Source: HKCCE3408 sp039191215
GTDB taxonomy: Bacteria > Pseudomonadota > Alphaproteobacteria > Rhodobacterales > Rhodobacteraceae
Reading direction: 5' to 3'
DNA length: 64,000 nt
NCBI GenBank assembly: GCA_039191215.1
Contig: JBCCXT010000017.1
Span: 1 to 64,000 of the forward strand
Of the stretch, positions 61,618 to 64,000 are shown piece by piece. The position numbers and the translations under genes were made by a program. A model generated the notes under the pieces. That model saw only the letters and a list, made by a program, of their open reading frames with translations, did not search any database and was not told the origin of the DNA. Position 1 is the stretch's first letter. Each line of letters starts with the position of its first letter.

Positions 61618-63711
61618 ATGAACCCTGAACGCCAAATGGCCGCCGAGGCCGCGCCGCCCAAGCGTGACGCCGGCCTGATTGCCCGTGCCTATGGCGGGCT
61701 GAACCGGTTTGTCGACGAGATGCAGGAGCTTGAAGAGGTCATTGAAGACCTCGGCCAATTGGGTGGCGACACGATCGAGCCCACCCTGCGAAAGCTGCGC
61801 CGCCAGATCCGCGATTTCGAACCTTCGGTGACCATGATCGGCCAGGTGAAGGCCGGCAAGACCTCTTTGGTCAACGCCATGGTCGGCCGGCCCGATTTTT
61901 TGCCCGCCGATATCAACCCGTGGACGTCCGTGGTAACCTCGCTGCACATGTCGCCGGCCGCCAGCCAGGCGGCCCAAAAGGCACGGTTCAGCTTTTTCTC
62001 GGAAGAGGAATGGAGCCATTTGCTTAGCCGGGGCGGCCGGATGGGCGAATTGGCCGCGCGCGCCGGCGCAGACAAGGAGCTCGAAAAGGTCCGCCGCCAG
62101 CTTGAAGAGATGCGCGAGAAGTCTCGGCAGCGCTTGGGCCGCAAGTTTGAGATGCTTTTGGGCCAAGAGCACGAATACGGCTATGCCGACGAAGAACTGG
62201 TCAAGCGCTATGTCTGTCTGGGCGATGACGTCGACCCCGAAGACGGGGTTGATGCGGCCGATGCCAAGCAGGGCCGGTTTGCAGACATCACCAAGTCTGC
62301 TGACCTCTATCTCGGTCAGCCGGAACTGCCGACGAAATTCTGTATCCGTGACACGCCGGGTGTGAATGACACGTTCATGATCCGCGAGCAGATCACCGTG
62401 AATGCGATCCGGCAATCGCGGCTTTGCGTTGTTGTTTTGTCGGCGCATCAGGCGCTTTCGACCGTGGACCTGGCGCTGATACGGCTCATCTCCAACATCC
62501 GGTCCCGCGAAGTGATCATCTTCGTCAATCGGATCGACGAATTGCAGGACCCATCAAAGGAGATCCCCGAGATCCGGGCCTCGATCCAAGCAACGTTGAA
62601 GGCCCATGACGGCCCGACCGATGCGCAAGTGATCTTCGGGTCGGCCTTTTGGGCCAGCCGGGCAATCCGCGGTGAATACCGCACGCTCGGCAAGGCCTCA
62701 GCCAAGGCGCTTTTGAACCTGGCCCAAAGCCAGATCGCCGCCGGACTGAAAGAGGCCAAGGTCGAGGAGATGGTCTGGACGCTGTCGGGCTTGCCCGCGC
62801 TTTGTGCGGCCATCAGTGATCGGGTCCGGACCGGCGAAGGTGCCGAGTTTCAGGACCGCGTCGTGCGCACCGCGCAAAACGTCGCCAACGGATTGACGCA
62901 ATCTGTGGCGGCCGCGACGGGCCGCGCGACAGGCGGGCCGCAAAAGGAGGTGGCGCCTGAAGTGATCGATCGTGAGATGGAGGCGATCGAGACGCGTGCC
63001 GGCGCGATGGTCACGGAGCGCTTCGCGAGCCTGACCGATGCGCTCGACAACCGGCTGACAAGTTCGCGCCGAACGTTTCTGAGCCGCGCCACGGCCTCAC
63101 TGATCAAACACCTGGAGACTTATGGCGAGAACGAGGTCTGGACCTATGATCCCGCCGGTCTGCGTGTCCTGTTGCGCTCGGGCTACCAATTGTTTGCCGC
63201 CAAGGCGAGCAAGGCCGGTGAGCAGATCATGACCGATATCTCTTACGAGATCCGGACGCTTTACAACGGTGCGTTTGAGCCACTTGAAGACACTTATGAA
63301 GTGGCCCCGCCGCAAGTGCCGCGCGCGCCGTCGCCGGTCATGTTGGGGCAGACAATCGCGCTTGATATCAAAGGCAATTGGTGGACCCGTTGGTGGCGCC
63401 GCCGGCGCAGCTATGAGGCATTCGCCGATGAGTTCTCCGGCCTCATCGACGCGGAGATCGCGCCCATCGTGAGCGCGCTGACCAGCGACCATGCGGTGCC
63501 CTATCGCGACGCGATCTCTAGCACGTTGCGCGAGTTTATTGATGTGCAGCGCAAGAGCCTGCGGGCCTTGGCCGAAGAGACCCAAGATGGCATCGACGCG
63601 CTGCGCGAACGCTATGCAGAAGATGCCACCGAGCGGTCCGAGACGTTGCACGCAGCGCTGGAGACCCTGGCGCGGTTCCGCCGCAGCGACGACGACGAAA
63701 ACGGAGAGTAA
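61618..63711 (+). CDS. Dynamin-family GTPase
   Basis: A 697-residue large GTPase. G1 is G-Q-V-K-A-G-K-T (75-82), G2 Thr near residue 103 (N-P-W-T-S-V-V-T), G3 D-T-P-G-V-N-D, and G4 V-N-R-I-D. A helical insertion (about 135-185) rich in Glu, Arg and Gln lies between G2 and G3. The helical C-terminal half suits a stalk. Near residues 585-600 a Trp/Arg-rich segment, G-N-W-W-T-R-W-W-R-R-R-R, is a candidate membrane-contact element. Dynamin-like proteins oligomerise on and remodel membranes. AGGAGG, 5 bases, ATG at 61618; GTG 61612 is an alternative. It lies 23 bases behind the GTPase-like gene. Confidence 0.85.
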   Translation: MNPERQMAAEAAPPKRDAGLIARAYGGLNRFVDEMQELEEVIEDLGQLGGDTIEPTLRKLRRQIRDFEPSVTMIGQVKAGKTSLVNAMVGRPDFLPADINPWTSVVTSLHMSPAASQAAQKARFSFFSEEEWSHLLSRGGRMGELAARAGADKELEKVRRQLEEMREKSRQRLGRKFEMLLGQEHEYGYADEELVKRYVCLGDDVDPEDGVDAADAKQGRFADITKSADLYLGQPELPTKFCIRDTPGVNDTFMIREQITVNAIRQSRLCVVVLSAHQALSTVDLALIRLISNIRSREVIIFVNRIDELQDPSKEIPEIRASIQATLKAHDGPTDAQVIFGSAFWASRAIRGEYRTLGKASAKALLNLAQSQIAAGLKEAKVEEMVWTLSGLPALCAAISDRVRTGEGAEFQDRVVRTAQNVANGLTQSVAAATGRATGGPQKEVAPEVIDREMEAIETRAGAMVTERFASLTDALDNRLTSSRRTFLSRATASLIKHLETYGENEVWTYDPAGLRVLLRSGYQLFAAKASKAGEQIMTDISYEIRTLYNGAFEPLEDTYEVAPPQVPRAPSPVMLGQTIALDIKGNWWTRWWRRRRSYEAFADEFSGLIDAEIAPIVSALTSDHAVPYRDAISSTLREFIDVQRKSLRALAEETQDGIDALRERYAEDATERSETLHAALETLARFRRSDDDENGE

Positions 63712-63715
63712 CACG

Positions 63716-64000
63716 ATGAGCGAGCAGACCCAGACCCAACGCCCCATCGTGGCGCTTTTGGGGGAGTTCAGCGCAGGGAAGTCGACGCTGGTCAATGTGT
63801 TGATGAAAGGCGCGCATTCTCCGGTCCGGGTCACCGCGACGCAATTGCCGCCAATTTGGTACCGCTATGGTCGGGGTCCTGCCATTCACATCGCTCGGGA
63901 TGGCACAGAGGCACCTTTACCGGGCGGCGATCTGTCATCGGCACCCCTTGCCGATACCCGCGCCATCCGCGTGGAAGTTGAGGCCGACATCCTGCTGGCA
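63716..64000 (+). CDS. Second dynamin-family GTPase, N-terminal part
   Basis: The first 95 codons of a further large-GTPase gene, cut by the window end. The P-loop G-E-F-S-A-G-K-S-T (consensus GExSxGKST) near residues 16-24 matches the dynamin/Era-like class, followed by V-R-V-T-A-T-Q-L-P, which probably contains the G2 Thr. It begins 4 bases after the preceding stop with GGAGAG at about 8 bases, so the two GTPases are translated together, a side-by-side arrangement known for heterodimeric bacterial dynamin pairs. Later domains cannot be judged. Confidence 0.85.
   Translation, partial: MSEQTQTQRPIVALLGEFSAGKSTLVNVLMKGAHSPVRVTATQLPPIWYRYGRGPAIHIARDGTEAPLPGGDLSSAPLADTRAIRVEVEADILLA

Noticed and set aside
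61231..62448. A 405-codon minus-strand open frame opposite the pseudo-GTPase and dynamin genes
   Set aside because: It is antisense to two well-supported genes, its sequence has no recognisable domain, and long shadow frames are expected in GC-rich coding DNA.
56896..63711. Reading the kinase-FHA-PP2C set as a type VI secretion regulatory module
   Set aside because: No TssB/C, ClpV, Hcp, VgrG or TssJ/L/M genes are visible; the downstream genes are GTPases. It cannot be fully excluded because the locus continues past the window.
1..64000. Search by eye for tRNA genes, CRISPR arrays, insertion sequences and integrases
   Set aside because: No cloverleaf with a T-loop GTTCGA-type signature outside coding sequence, no regularly spaced repeats, and no transposase-like protein were found. 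A covariance-model scan could still reveal a missed small RNA.

Overview
The window looks like chromosome from a GC-rich alphaproteobacterium, most likely of the order Rhodobacterales (Roseobacter/Rhodobacter relatives). That is an inference from gene content: an mreBCD-mrdA-rodA block, an alphaproteobacterial-type GluRS, a class I lysyl-tRNA synthetase, glycine-riboswitch gcvTHP, pstSCAB-phoUB with very long permease subunits, and many Rhodobacterales-type accessory proteins. No rRNA, tRNA, insertion sequence, integrase or CRISPR array was recognised.

Layout. 1-2.5 kb: the start of an ArsR-type regulator, a Fe-S uracil-DNA-glycosylase-like protein, an SseB-like protein and a hydroxypyruvate reductase. 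2.5-8.8 kb (minus strand): the rod-shape elongasome genes mreB-mreC-mreD-mrdA-rodA, preceded on the same strand by a PAS/zinc-ribbon protein. 9-10.8 kb: leuA, with a strong terminator behind it and a leucine-rich leader peptide in front. 10.9-19.9 kb: SDR plus FeS photolyase, metallo-beta-lactamase-fold and zincin-like hydrolases, gltX, a MATE exporter, a gamma-glutamylcyclotransferase-like protein, and an intradiol-dioxygenase-like/ferric-reductase-like pair. 20-24.6 kb: tandem glycine riboswitch and gcvT-gcvH-gcvP. 24.6-34 kb: a decayed stretch, DUF898 membrane protein plus M48 protease, a secreted JAMM-like DUF4329 protein, a cold-shock gene with a 30-codon reading frame behind it, ettA and a GGDEF-EAL protein. 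34-45.5 kb: nadD, dacB, a circularly permuted flavin amine oxidase, a TerB-like protein, lysS, a large beta-helix protein, trmL and small proteins. 45.6-52.4 kb: a Pho box followed by pstS-pstC-pstA-pstB-phoU-phoB. 53-54.8 kb: the wreck of a second GGDEF-EAL gene. 55.3-56.7 kb: a pilin-like/secreted protein and a DsbA-like protein.

56.9 kb to the window edge holds the most unusual locus: a tightly packed, same-strand cluster encoding a Ser/Thr protein kinase, a proline-rich FHA protein, a PP2C phosphatase, a GTPase-like protein whose P-loop has lost its Lys and Ser/Thr, an intact dynamin-family GTPase, and a second dynamin-family GTPase cut by the window end. The kinase, phosphatase and phosphothreonine reader form a complete write-erase-read set. 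It is coupled to three GTPase-like proteins and not to any visible secretion genes. A phospho-controlled membrane-remodelling machine is the simplest reading, and it is an inference.

Other highlights are the circularly permuted amine oxidase (36.3-37.6 kb), a leuA leader whose leucine codons can pair with the leuA ribosome binding site, and a PstA permease with an alanine-rich insertion of roughly 130 residues.
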